Shown: positions 44,501 to 54,605, counted from the stretch's first letter. The stretch is DNA of 64,000 nt from Nemertoderma westbladi (GCA_032718475.1 JAUCBJ010008282.1:1-64000), one strand, 5' to 3'. The notes: a model not told the origin generated them from the letters alone. Made by a program: numbers and translations.

Positions 44501-45845
44501 GGCAATAATCCGCTATGAACAACGGAAGAACTACGGCGACGAGGTGGAACGTGTCGGCAACCAACAGCACCTCCGACGGGACAGCGAGTTGATTACGCTG
44601 TCGCCACAACTCAATGAGGATGGGATTCTAGTAATGAATTCTAGGGTGGGATATAACAACAGCATAGTCGTGCCACCGAAACCCATCATCATTCCCACAG
44701 GATCGCCTATAGTCCACCAGATCATATGGGACTCCCACAAATCGATACTGCATGGGGGCACCAACCGAACCCTCACTGAGATAAGGAGGACCTATTGGGT
44801 CAAACAATTAAGGAAGAAGGTTAAAGCGGTAGTGGGGCAGTGCCAGACCTGCCGACGAGCGAAGAAGGAACGAGCCGTACAGGAGATGGCGCCACTACCG
44901 GCGAGTAGGGTAAGACAGCACGACCCGCCATTTACGCATTGCGGTGTGGACATGTTCGGGCCGATAAAGATCAAAGTGATGCGACACACAGAGAAACGCT
45001 ACGGCATCATTTTCGTATGCAACAACACACGGGCGGTAGGGATAGAACTCGCCCAAGATGCAACTGCATCAGCATTCATTAATGCCTTAGAAAGGTTTAG
45101 GGACCGCAAAGGTGGGACGATCGCAGTGATATACAGCGACAACGGCACCAACTTTGTGGGCGCAGAGAGTGAGATGGCAGAGGCCTTGGACATCTTGGAG
45201 GGAGAAGAAGTCAGGGCAGCCATGAGGCGACGACAAGTAAAGTGGGAGAGAAGGACGCCGTATGCACCACATACACTAGGATGCGTCGAGAGACTGGTGG
45301 GCAGTTCAAAGCGTCTAATGACGAAGTTAATGAACACCCACATGGTCACTGAAGACGTCTTACGGACAGTACTTGCGAAGTGCGAGGGGATCATTAATAG
45401 CAGACCGCTATACCCGGAGAATGATGACCCTGAGTCATTAGACATGCTGACGCCTAGCCATTTCCTGATGGAAAGGCCAGCGACCATCGATATGCGGGGT
45501 GTAGACCCAGATGACATACACTCCCGCCAAAGTTGGAAAGTCGCTAAAGCAATAAGCGCAGAGTATTGGAGGAGGTGGGTCGAGGAATACCTACCCACGC
45601 TCCATAAGCGAAGCAAGTGGAGGAAGCCGAACAGGGAGTTAAGAGAGGGAGATATCGTAATCGTTACGGATGATACTATCATCAACAACCAGTGTTGGTT
45701 GGCGAGAGTCGTAGGCACCTACTCCGACGAGGACGGAAGAGTCCGATCGGTAGAAGTGCGGATAGGTGGAAAGATAGGTGCGAAAGACAGAAAAACCTAC
45801 AGGAGAGCAGTAGGTAAATGCTGTCTTCTGGAAGGGGCACCTTAA
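41520..45845 (+). CDS. pol: BEL1 Pol: zinc knuckle, protease, reverse transcriptase, RNase H, integrase
   Basis: In phase with gag after UAA. Numbering from 41607: CCHC knuckle CSRCVKSGHKAREC (46-59); DUF1758/A17-type aspartic protease with LMLVDSGAAFTLVEEW (DSG at 111); RT near 380-600 with RMVVDASAKT, the catalytic Asp in TCDIEGMFNQV and FYVDDGME near 533; RNase H with FSDASLEAYGAALYL near 720, LELTAARLG, YWTDSMVVLGW and ENPADLLSRG; integrase H2C2 (HKSILHGG ... CQTCRRAK); catalytic D-D-E in CGVDMFGP near 1112, YSDNGTNFVG and GCVERLVGSS; and the DUF5641-like C-terminus. All catalytic residues are present. There is no obvious ATG at the start, as expected if it is made as a Gag-Pol fusion. 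Confidence 0.95.
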   Translation, partial: HNPSTPSRPNPVNKNSRDFGTNITAIRNALYKEGYDPKSKCQLHANALHKTMNCRYWQALPRQDQIDYASSNKICSRCVKSGHKARECQEKPVKFGQRRGQTMATSTVGAKKRGTVLLGVVPVRVIGEGNRSVTTLMLVDSGAAFTLVEEWVAEEIGLRTRPSRMAVTTISSKDEILEMRTGRCAIAAVAPGCDYGATIDPIQVIESININARRPTNIEVEQYKFLDDIDFSIPDVDVRKVSIIVGMDCPTAHERMQTVFGEDKQSDPVAILTPFGWTLSGPIKSKIPFRMSETSGCMFAGTMQEMGDEGAEEQLKRLLRQDFEGLKETGVGTSVEDKQALQSVEESMTCDEGRYTIGMVWKLPKIPLPDSRGMVLTRLRKLKQTLKRSPEKNEYIHKTIKKYVEKGWAVELPVDEPNTDRTYYLPLHVALDPKKGKLRMVVDASAKTDGKCLNDYLLEGPNIYNSGIEVLLRFRNGKHAFTCDIEGMFNQVRVTEEDRDSQRFLWYNGEEEPPIIPAYKMVVQNMGAKSSSFTMTMAVRDTVKGKEDRYSSRAVDMIRRGFYVDDGMESGNTVEEILETGREVRDILKGSGFNLTKFQSSSEEFIKAIEDKKPESTMDNPTTAKGQDMANKRTQSQQKALGTVWDRGTDELKYQLSQEGADTHTKRGYVSYIARIYDPLGLASPLLVTGKQILKRVYKLKDEWDVEVPEDIKKQWSKWTGDLERMGTYNMPRVYFPDGNMTSLDLHMFSDASLEAYGAALYLVQREGAHKPRLAFSKAKSTPPDSASVPKLELTAARLGVRATAYLVDTIPNIVETHYWTDSMVVLGWLHNEKTRYPIFVANRVDEIRASTELERWHYCPTDENPADLLSRGVERHTFLKKEALWQHGPQFLSDREAWPPMRKVDPGSEPISEGEEGDSEGEEIYSQMVREIRDVQPKQELRDNPTDKLLSYSSSWYKTKKLVAYWRAFGNFLAGVNKEKKTRETIDLEGAAKAIIRYEQRKNYGDEVERVGNQQHLRRDSELITLSPQLNEDGILVMNSRVGYNNSIVVPPKPIIIPTGSPIVHQIIWDSHKSILHGGTNRTLTEIRRTYWVKQLRKKVKAVVGQCQTCRRAKKERAVQEMAPLPASRVRQHDPPFTHCGVDMFGPIKIKVMRHTEKRYGIIFVCNNTRAVGIELAQDATASAFINALERFRDRKGGTIAVIYSDNGTNFVGAESEMAEALDILEGEEVRAAMRRRQVKWERRTPYAPHTLGCVERLVGSSKRLMTKLMNTHMVTEDVLRTVLAKCEGIINSRPLYPENDDPESLDMLTPSHFLMERPATIDMRGVDPDDIHSRQSWKVAKAISAEYWRRWVEEYLPTLHKRSKWRKPNRELREGDIVIVTDDTIINNQCWLARVVGTYSDEDGRVRSVEVRIGGKIGAKDRKTYRRAVGKCCLLEGAP

Positions 45846-45952
45846 AATGGAGTTAGTGAGTAGTTTAGTCGTCCAAGTTTTGGACTGAGGGGGGTGGGAT
45901 TGAGGGCGAGACGCCCTTCCCACACAAATAAAATAAAAATAAAATAAAAATA

Positions 45953-46620
45953 ATAGTTAGTTAGTTAGTAGGTACGTAGTACCTAGAGTTAGTTAGTTAG
46001 TAGGTACGTAGTGCCTAGAGTTAGTTAGTTAGTAGGTACGTAGTACCTAGTTAGAGTTAGAGTTAGAGTTAGAGGGTACGTAGTACCGATAGTTAGAGAG
46101 TTAGTAGGTACGTAGTACCTAGTTAGAGTTAGAGCTAGAGGGTACGTAGTACCGATGGTTAGAGAGTTAGTAGGTACGTAGTACCTAGTTAGAGTTAGAG
46201 CTAGAGGGTACATAGTACCGATGGTTAGAGAGTTAGTAGGTACGTAGTACCTAGTTAGAGTTAGAGCTAGAGGGTACGTAGTACCGATAGTTAGAGAGTT
46301 AGTAGGTACGTAGTACCTAGTTAGAGTTAGAACTAGAGGGTACGTAGTACCGATAGTTAGAGAGTTAGTAGGTACGTAGTACCTAGTTAGAGTTAGAGGG
46401 TACGTAGTACCGATAGTTAGAGAGTCAGTAGGTACGTAGTACCTAGTTAGAGTTAGAGTTAGAGTTAGAGGGTACGTAGTACCGATAGTTAGAGTTAGTA
46501 GGTACGTAGTACCTAGTTAGAGTTAGAGTTAGTAGGTACGTAGTACCTAATTAGAGTTAGAGTTAGTAGGTACGTAGTACCGTTAGTTAGAGTTAGAGGG
46601 TACGTAGTACCATTAGTTAG
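45953..46620. repeat. Palindrome-bearing minisatellite between BEL1 pol and ORF3
   Basis: About a dozen units of 50-70 bp are built from GTTAGAGTTAGAG runs and the perfect palindrome GGTACGTAGTACC or its GGTACGTAGTACCGAT variant. Each unit alternates TAGTAGGTACGTAGTACCTAG with GAGGGTACGTAGTACCGATAG. In RNA each palindrome can form a short hairpin. It sits in the 1.26-kb gap between pol and ORF3, where a way to express ORF3 must be encoded. Confidence 0.93.
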
Positions 46621-47114
46621 AGAGAGAGAGTAAGAGGTAAAAGGGGTAAATAGGATATAGATATTAGTTAGCAGTAAGTAGAGTTAGTAGCGAGAGGGGG
46701 GCATATGAGTACAGCTGGATAAATCGTGTGGCCACACGACGCATACTGCTGTACTGCATGGGCCCACAGAGTAGGCCAGAATATGGATCAGAGAATAGAA
46801 TAAATCCATAGGCAGTAGTAGGTAGTAGGACAGTAGGATCAAAACAAACAAATAAATAGAATAGGGCTAAAATCGAAAAATAGTGGCAACACAAGGAAAG
46901 TCGTTCTAGAACATAATAAAAGTAACGGACGGAAATTGTAAATTAGGCTGATTTACTAGCTCCGAAATTAATTAGGTTAAATTTAGGCTAAAAAGCGCAA
47001 TTAAGTAGAAAGTAGGCCATTATCGAACTGTACGAAACATCTTAAATACTTCACTCATCTGTATTGCGCCTTGGTAAGGCACCACCCTGCAGGTGAGCGA
47101 GTGTAGTGTTCGGA
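46621..47114 (+). other. Spacer before BEL1 ORF3
   Basis: Non-coding. A possible splice acceptor or downstream promoter for ORF3 should lie here; I see a short pyrimidine-rich tract with TCATCTGTATTGCGCC near 47050 and the word CACCCTGCAG/GTGAGC at 47088-47098, which looks like a splice donor (CAG/GTGAGC), 20 bases before the ATG. I cannot confirm either. Confidence 0.35.
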
Positions 47115-49643
47115 ATGGCGAGTAAGTTGATCAGGAAGAGGAAGGCGGAGTCAGGAGGAAAAGAAATACTGGTGGATTTCACTGAAAGACACCCGGAAGA
47201 GAAGACGAGAGGATACTACGAGAAGTTGGAAAGGGGTCACGCGGCACGAGCGCTGCAGGATCACTTCCGGGAGGCGCACAAACAGCGGTTAGTCGGGACC
47301 TACGGGACCCCGTCACTGGACAACGCGATCTTCCAACACTTCCACTACGTGGTGAAAGGGGACGAGGCGAAGTTCGGGATTCCGAAGTATCCGAGGGAAT
47401 CGCCGAGGAAGGACTGGAAAAGATTCATAGAGTCCGTCAACCGAGGAGGATATATGATCCTAGATGACGAGGGAACCGTGGAGGACGAAGCGGGTTCGAG
47501 ACGAGAAACGGCAGGGTCGGCCAGGACCATACTCTTGCATTTGGCCGCGCCAAATGGGGACATCTTCTTATTCGACCTAGGGACATATGGGAAGAGGGAT
47601 GGGCCGAAACTAGACCGATTGCCGAAAGCGGTACAAGTACTAGTAAGAGAGAAGTCGACGACGAAGGTGGGATCGGCAATTCGCGAGGACGCGGAGAGGA
47701 TCATCGGTCCGGACGCCACCAACCTCCTGGATATGCAGAAAGTCTTTATGGCTATGACGGCACCGGATGGATTGGGGGTGGTCGAGAACACAGGCCAATG
47801 CGGGGCGGTGGCGATGGGCCAATTATTGGGGCTCGTATGCCACAAACCGATGGACTGGGGAAAGTTTAGGGAAGAATACGGAGCAGAACTAGCGAACTCG
47901 CTGAAGTGGGGAGCGAGACCGGGAAAGCAGGAGGTATATCAGTTTCGCAGAGGAGCGATAAAGGTATATCAGAAGCGATATATCCTGCAGGAGGACTTGA
48001 TGATGATAAGTTTGCTTAACTTATTCATGACCGTAGTTATCGAAAGGGAACCAGGGGCATTTCTGTTATCGGGATCACCCCTAAGCTACAGGAGAGCCTT
48101 TAAGACGGCCTTTGACGGTCTGGTAGACCACCCGGGGCTGAAGGGCGAGTCGGTGTACTACAACAGCCGACATCTGGTAGACGGGGAGACGGACACACCG
48201 TATCAGAGATGGGAGCAGCTAGAGGCGGACAGACGAGAAGCAAAGCGACTGGAAGAAGTCGCTAGACGGGAGAGGATAGAAGCAGAGGAGAGGGAAGAGG
48301 AGGCCAGGGCACAGAGTTACTGCTTCGAGGAACAGGCGGGCCTAGACGAACTTCATTGGACTTCGTCAGGGAGTTCGGGGGAGTCTCTAGGGCGAGAATT
48401 GGGATGGACGGTGGGATCGCCGAAACAGTCGACGTCGGGGTTGCAAACGATGCCCATGCCAGCGGGCGCCGAGGGCGACCAACCGCCAAGGAAGCTAAGG
48501 GAGCTAGAGGGATGGAGAGCTACGGGCGAGAGCCAAGGCGGGAAGGGACATAGTGGATCCATCGGGATACCGGGGTTGGAAACACTACCAGAAGAGGAAG
48601 ACGGTGACGACGAGTTCGGAGAGATACCGCCCATCGAGAGGATAGGCCACTCGGACACGGACTGGGTTGGCGGAAGGGTGGTGACAGCCAGTGGGGCGAG
48701 GGCCTTCTGGAACAGATCCGGCAAGCGGACCTGGGTGCACGAGGGGCCGGATTTCGCGGGGAGCACCATCAGGTTGGGCGAGCAACCGGGAACAGCACCA
48801 CGGATAGTATTCGGGGAGACGATGCCCGAGAGGGGCGGAGAGATCGACGTAAACAGGGAGAGCAATGTAGAGAAGTTCGCCTACCAGCGACTCCATAGAC
48901 CACGGAGATCGCTTGGGACGAAAGACGAGGTGGGACGGGAGACATTGGTACTCGGCTGCGACTACTGTGGGAGACAGACCCATCAGGAAAGCAGCTGCCT
49001 ATACCGGTTCCAACGGGGAACCTTTTGTCTCTACTGTAGAGAACCAAGTCACAGGATGGGGGCGTGTTCACAGTTGCATAACCGATGTCCAAAGTGCCAC
49101 TTTCGGGGACACTACGGGCGCAAGTGCGACTGGATGAGCGACGAGGAAAAGTTCACAAGATTCGAGGAGTGGGCCGACGTCGGGGCCATGACGCGCCAGC
49201 GCATGAAGGCCCAAGAGTTCAAGTGGGGTTTCTTCCTCATAAACCAGGAGACCCACATGGAAATCATAAAGCGAAGGTTACCGTTTACCTATCAAGAGGT
49301 AGCAACGGCGGCGTCGTTCGCCGGAGTTATGAACACGCAACGGTACCTGGACAGGTGGACACCAGAGAACCGGAGGGAGTTTAGGGATTTCTTGGCGGAA
49401 CACGTACCAAAGGCAATGAAAATGATCCTATGGGACGCCACACGAGGGAGACAACCAGGCCATTCTGAGGGGCCACCGGCGAAGCGGTATCGGGCATTAA
49501 TAACACCAGCGCCCAAGGAGCCGACGACCGGGATCAGCAAGGAAGTGGCAGCGAAAGTCCGGAAGCAGAAAGCGGATGATGCCAGAGGAGCGGTGATAAC
49601 CAAGAAACGGGCCAGGGAAGAGGACGTGAGGAGGAACAGATAA
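47115..49643 (+). CDS. BEL1 ORF3: DEDD-type 3'-5' exonuclease-like domain with triple CCHC zinc knuckle
   Basis: 842 codons from ATG 47115. Residues about 100-310 follow the RNase D/WRN exonuclease pattern: Exo I YMILDDEG (D117, E119), then ILLHLAAPNGDIFLFDL; Exo II KVGSAIREDAERI (D192); then LLDMQKVF; a late KWGARPGKQEVY segment like the 'W..RPL...Q' block; and an Exo III position YILQE (Y289, E293, next residue D294) where the family has Y-x3-D. An acidic, disordered region follows. At 615-671 come three perfect CX2CX4HX4C knuckles (CDYCGRQTHQESSC, CLYCREPSHRMGAC, CPKCHFRGHYGRKC). The C-terminal domain (W.....FKWGFFLINQETH) is shared with BEL3, and the tail is basic. It has no signal peptide or membrane segment, so it is not an envelope. 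Exonuclease activity is inferred. Confidence 0.75.
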   Translation: MASKLIRKRKAESGGKEILVDFTERHPEEKTRGYYEKLERGHAARALQDHFREAHKQRLVGTYGTPSLDNAIFQHFHYVVKGDEAKFGIPKYPRESPRKDWKRFIESVNRGGYMILDDEGTVEDEAGSRRETAGSARTILLHLAAPNGDIFLFDLGTYGKRDGPKLDRLPKAVQVLVREKSTTKVGSAIREDAERIIGPDATNLLDMQKVFMAMTAPDGLGVVENTGQCGAVAMGQLLGLVCHKPMDWGKFREEYGAELANSLKWGARPGKQEVYQFRRGAIKVYQKRYILQEDLMMISLLNLFMTVVIEREPGAFLLSGSPLSYRRAFKTAFDGLVDHPGLKGESVYYNSRHLVDGETDTPYQRWEQLEADRREAKRLEEVARRERIEAEEREEEARAQSYCFEEQAGLDELHWTSSGSSGESLGRELGWTVGSPKQSTSGLQTMPMPAGAEGDQPPRKLRELEGWRATGESQGGKGHSGSIGIPGLETLPEEEDGDDEFGEIPPIERIGHSDTDWVGGRVVTASGARAFWNRSGKRTWVHEGPDFAGSTIRLGEQPGTAPRIVFGETMPERGGEIDVNRESNVEKFAYQRLHRPRRSLGTKDEVGRETLVLGCDYCGRQTHQESSCLYRFQRGTFCLYCREPSHRMGACSQLHNRCPKCHFRGHYGRKCDWMSDEEKFTRFEEWADVGAMTRQRMKAQEFKWGFFLINQETHMEIIKRRLPFTYQEVATAASFAGVMNTQRYLDRWTPENRREFRDFLAEHVPKAMKMILWDATRGRQPGHSEGPPAKRYRALITPAPKEPTTGISKEVAAKVRKQKADDARGAVITKKRAREEDVRRNR

Positions 49644-50349
49644 GTTCCCAGAGACGAGAGAGTGAGACTGAGACTGGAAAGTGGTGCGCCTGGAAGGCGC
49701 CGCATGGAACGTACGAACTATTAAATACAAATTTATTTAATTAATGCAAATAACCATATAAGTGCAATTCGTATGTACGTACGTAGTAATTAGCAGTAAA
49801 ATACACGATCGGAGTAAGTACTATAGTCATACAACCTTTCTCAATTAGCTACTGGGACTGGGGGACAACTGACTATGGCACTATGGACGAGACAACTGAC
49901 AATTTCACGCTTCTTGAGTGCGACGGCACGAGAGGGGGGGGAGGTTCGTCAGAAGAGATAAAATAGTCAAAGTGGAGTTGAGGACCGAAGTAAGAGTGCG
50001 AAGTGCGGAGAGAGTGCCGATGCAATTCTAGTGTGGGGGGGGAGAATAAGAGGCTGAGTAAGGGGCGAGGAGGTCCGAACGTGAGAGAGTTAGGGTGAGA
50101 GTGAAGGTGAGATAGGGCGAGAATGTTGGGGAAACAAAAGTTGCGTGGGAGGTGAGCGCGATCGGCCCGACATGAGACGCCAGGCACACAGGGTAGCGTT
50201 ATCATACCCATAGGGGGCGGCCTGGAAAGCCGACCCCGAGAGAAAAGAATTCCACCCCACACCCGATACTAGATCGGGATCCAGCGGGATTGTAACGCAC
50301 TTTTTTGGTTGATGCTATCTTCTTACCGGGAAGATAGCATGGGGGGGAG
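49644..50349 (+). promoter_or_regulatory. BEL1 3' untranslated region with hairpin and polypurine tract
   Basis: Non-coding. Immediately before the 3' LTR is GGGGGGGAG (50341-50349), the expected polypurine tract for plus-strand priming. Directly upstream is a perfect 11-bp hairpin, ATGCTATCTTC (50312-50322) and GAAGATAGCAT (50330-50340), with loop TTACCGG. A GTACGTACGTAG word near 49774 resembles the 46-kb minisatellite. Confidence 0.75.
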
Positions 50350-50891
50350 TGTTAGCTTATTCAATCCCGCCAACACCCCATAAAGTTATAAGCCGATAAG
50401 CAATATTGGGAGCCACGAGATTGGGCAATTAACCAACTCGTGCCATCCCAATAAGAGTGGGAAGGAAGCACACAATAGAGGGTCAGGGGCCAAACCCCTA
50501 ACCCAGAGAGAACAGGTGGAGTGAACGGGAATACTCCACGGGGCGCCAACAAGGGTATTAACCAATCAGAGGGGGGGAATGGCATCGATTGAGTAGCAGT
50601 AAGGCCACCGTGCAATATAACCAATAACCTATTAATCAGTGATTCAGTTATCTCAGTGCAGCAGTGCTAGCGTAGGGTACAGTCAATTAGTTTAGTTAGG
50701 GGATCACGGGACTTTAGTTACCGTATCCCGCCTTGTACACATTATACCTATATCTATATCCTATGCCCTATTATTATTATACACCGAACTTCAGAACTCA
50801 GTTACCTTTATTTCACCCTTATACACGGCGGGGACGCGTGGACTAAATTACCACATCGGATAAATCGGGATCCCTCCTGGATCCCGTCACA
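50350..50891 (+). repeat. BEL1 3' LTR
   Basis: 542 bp, identical by eye to the 5' LTR except for one base (GGCAATTAACC here, GGCAACTAACC there). It is followed by the target duplication TAAAG. Confidence 0.95.
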
Positions 50892-51271
50892 TAAAGTAAA
50901 AAGTTTTAGATACAAAATTTATTCCTCTATTCAAATATGCCACACACTAATGCTCAAATATAATATTTATATACTATAATTATGTTTAAATTGATTTTAA
51001 ATTGATATTAAATTGATTGAATTTTAAATTTCCCTCCTACAATAGTTCAGCAATAATATGACAGTTTCAGAGACAGGTCAGTTTACGTGTCATTTTCATG
51101 GTCATAAATAATAATATGAAAATTAATTTTTGTTTTAAGATAAAGAATAATAAATTTTATGAAAAGTAACGGAATTTCACTTGCAATAAATGTGGTTTGG
51201 CTTTGAACCAAGCAATCAAATAAAGTGCGTCTCCAAAAGTCCCCCCCCCCCCCCGGTATGGATAGGGTTAA
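50892..51271. mobile_element. MITE A, right part
   Basis: Continues MITE 1-type sequence from TAAAGTAAAAAG through the AT-rich interior to the C run (about 14 C here, against about 22 in MITE 1) and CCGGTATGGATAGGGTTAA. The satellite array resumes right after it. Confidence 0.92.
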
Positions 51272-51635
51272 GAGAGTCATGGATACTCCCGCTGTTTACC
51301 CGCGCTTCAATGAATTTCTTCAACGTGACATTCAGTGCACTGGGCAGAAATCACCTATCAACTTGTATGCAAATCTGATAGCAGGTAGCCCCTAACTTGT
51401 AGACGATAAATTTTACAGTCCACTCAACTTATATACGGTTTTTGACTTATATACTTTTTTTTACTTCTAGACGGTTTTTAACTTCCCCTTAAGAGAGTTA
51501 TAGTTACTCACACTGTTTACCCGCGCTTCAACGAATTTCTTCAACGTGACATTCAGAGCACTGGACAGAAATCACCTATCAACTTGTATGCAAATCTAAT
51601 AGCAGGCAGCCCCTAACTTGTATACGGTACATTTT
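51272..51635. repeat. Satellite array, continued (before the LINE insertion)
   Basis: Same monomers as at 9.06-11.97 kb (ACTCCCGCTGTTTACCCG, CTTCAATGAATTTCTTCAAC and so on), about one and a half units. It ends at CTTGTATACGGTACATTTT, where the non-LTR element begins. Confidence 0.92.
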
Positions 51636-54605
51636 GAATTATTTAATTATCATCCAAACATTCGGATAAATAAGATGAAATATGCATGTTGAATATACTG
51701 TTGGTAGCGCACAAACTAGGTAGGTTGTTAAGAGGTGGTTTACTAAATTATTAAAATAAATAAAGTTATTAAAATTATTATTATTATTGCATATTATTAT
51801 TAAAAGAATTAGAGTTCCAGGGTCATTAAAAATATTGCTTTCCGTAACGATGTGGTGTTTGGTGGGATCCCCTCGCAGATTGTATAATGTAAGTTCGTAT
51901 CCGCAGCGTGGTGACACAGTTTGCATATGCAGGTATCAGTCGGTCGCCAGCATTTTGGCGTGTCGCAGCATCGTTGGTGGCAGCCGTTAACGATCAGCTG
52001 AGCGGCCGCGCGACGCCTGAACCCGTATAGGGGCTCGATGTCTAGGCCAGTGCTGCCCGTACCGTCATTATCGATAACTTCGAGTAAGTCCATTGAAGAG
52101 GAGTACTTTGAGATACCCGCCCACATCTTCCAGTAAAACGCGCGGGTCCGTCTCACATGATCCAAGCCGTCAAGATCACCTGTCGTAAATATCTCACACC
52201 CATAAGTCACTGTAGGTCGGACAATGCCTAGCCACAACCTCTTTGATGAACGCATCGAGATCGAGGTCAACTTAACTTTACAAGCCAAGCGAGCACAACA
52301 TGCTATTCCTTTATTGTATAGGTGTTGGTAATGAGCCGATGGACCATTTTGGGTTGACAAAACTACTCCGAGGTATTCGAAACTTCTTACGAATTGTATT
52401 TGTTTTCCATTAAATAGTAAAATATCATCGTTTGAAAAACGTCCTCCGTTTCTACATTTCACAGCTTTAGTCTTTGTGAGATTAACTGATAATTTATTTA
52501 ACAAGCAGAACTCAGCAAGTTTGTTAAGAGAGGCCTGCACGTCGTTGATTGATTCTCCATATTACTAAATCATCTGCGTACATAAGTACATAACATGACG
52601 CTAATGCGATTGCTGCTGGTAGATCATATACAAATATGCTAAACAGTAATGGTGACAGCTTATCCCCTTGGAGAACTCCAATGGTCTGTACTATGGGATT
52701 TATTACATATCTTCCGACACATATGCATACATAGTTTACCGCTAGTATAGACCACAGAATGGTAATGAACTTTCTGCTTACCCCGCATATTGATAGCTTC
52801 TTCATTAAAAGCTGACGATCGACCGAATCGAAGGCTTTTGTGAAATCTACGAACACACAGTATACATGCCCACCCGAGTTGCTGAGGACGGAGTTAATGT
52901 ATTCGTATAGCCGCCGTACCGCCATAATGGTTGATCTGGATTTGCGAAAACCAAATTGCTCATCCGGCAGGATTCCTGTAGATTCGGCCCAGCAGTATAA
53001 TCGTCCACAGAGAATCGACGTATACACTTTCAACATACAGCATAGGAGGGCAATCCCACGGTAATTTCCAGGCTCAGACTTAGCCCCCTTTCCTTTGAAT
53101 AATGGTATAAGGTAGGCATATAGCCATGCTGCAGGACAAGTTGCTGTAGTAAAACACAGTTGGATTAGCATTAATAAATATGGGAGCGCACCCACCGATA
53201 TCTGCTTGATCACATCATTTGTTATACCGTCTGGCCCCGGCGCTTTCCCTGACTTTTGTTTCCTGATTGTGTCCACAACTTCTTCACTTTCTATTGGCTG
53301 ATCTAAATAGTTATTGGGTTGTTCTGGAACTGTTGGTTGAGACAAGGATTCATTCGCTGCTAGTAATGTGGCGAAATGATCATTCCAGGATTCTGCTGAT
53401 ACATGTTGAGCAGTGGGTTTTTGTTGCTGCTGATGTTTAATAATATTCCAGAAATTTGATCTGTCATTTTCGCATTCCAGAATTATTTTGGTCTCCTGGT
53501 TATGTAGAAATAGTTTTTTCTTACGTTTAAGCAGTATCTTATAGCGTGATTGTAATTCCCGATATAGTAAGCGAGTTTCTTCGTTTGGATTTTCTTTCAT
53601 AGACCTGAGACTGCTACATACATCATTCTTAGTGTTTCGGCATTCAACGTCAAACCACCGGTTTAATTTTCTAGGTCTTGCTGGGGTTGCAGATATCCTA
53701 ATAGCGTTCGTTATGTACTCATTGAGATCGGTTACACCCTTGTTAGCTGCGTCCATACATTTATTCAGGTTAAGCTCATTTGAGAGTTTGTCTACGTCGA
53801 CCTTCTTTATCGCTGTAGTGCGCGGTATCTTTGTTTTCAATCCATTACATTGAAGGTTCACTCGAACACGATGATGGTTTGTGTTAACTGTTGGTTGCAC
53901 GTTTATATCAACCATGTCTATCAGTGACGCATCAACAAAGAATAAATCAATTGCACTGCTTCCATTCCAACAATAGTAGGTCGGTATTACAGGATCATTA
54001 ATGCACTGAAGGTTTGCTCCCATAAGCCCACTACACAATACATTGCCCCTTTCACCTGAAGCGTCTATTCTACAGTTAAAATCACCATATACAATTATTG
54101 GTTTTCCTGTCTTCTTTCGAACATCTGAGATCATAGGTATGAGTTCTAGTAAAATATCTGATACATATGTCTGTGGGGTGTAATAACACGCCATAAAGAC
54201 ATAGTCACCGCAGGCTATAGCAATGGTAGAATTGCTGGAGGTAATTTCTTTACAGTTAACATTGTATTTCGAATTCACTGAGATTGCGATTCCACCAGAC
54301 GGACGGCCTGTCTCGTTTTTATCACAGGGAACATTGAATGTTACATACCCAGGAAGGTTAATCGCACTCGCAAGAGTCTCAGTCATCAAAATAACATCGG
54401 ATGTCATGAAAGTTTCATCTAAAGTTGTATCAATTGTTGAATTAATTCCTTCTACATTCCATGCAACAATAAGTAGTTGACCATCTGCGTCACTTTCTGT
54501 TGTTTCATAAGGGAAAGGTAAGTGACTGAGATTTTCTAAGTTCTCTAGAGTTTGGAAGCGTAGACAGTGAGAGATTGGCTTGACATGAGATAGACTTGAC
54601 ATACG
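51636..54605 (-). mobile_element. Non-LTR retrotransposon inserted in the satellite array
   Basis: The minus-strand element is flanked by TACGGTACATTTT (left) and TACGATACATTTT (right), a 13-bp target duplication with one difference, in the satellite word GTATACGATACATTTT. The 3' end (left) is AT-rich with an (ATT)n stretch and no long poly-A. It is close to full length for the single APE-RT ORF, but the 5' end lies only a few dozen bases before the endonuclease domain, so it is probably slightly 5'-truncated. Confidence 0.9.
51809..52540 (-). pseudogene. Non-LTR retrotransposon ORF, C-terminal part with Cys/His motif
   Basis: 243 codons in a different frame from the upstream RT segment, overlapping it by 17 bases, so a one-base indel near 52,530 splits the gene. 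It has the post-palm region NLTKTKAVKCRNGG, SFEYLGVVLS, RLWLGIVRPTVTYGCEIF and a late Cys/His cluster, CICKLCHHAADTNLHYTIC, typical of the C-terminal knuckle of APE-type non-LTR elements. Confidence 0.88.

Noticed and set aside
43113-45923. Many minus-strand frames of 60-240 codons opposite BEL1 pol
   Set aside because: Antisense shadows of a strongly conserved coding frame.
45953-46620. CRISPR-like palindromic repeat array
   Set aside because: The spacers are themselves GTTAGAG repeats, so it is a minisatellite.
47115-49643. Envelope gene in the BEL1 third ORF
   Set aside because: No signal peptide, transmembrane segment, furin-type site or fusion peptide; the knuckles and exonuclease motifs point elsewhere.
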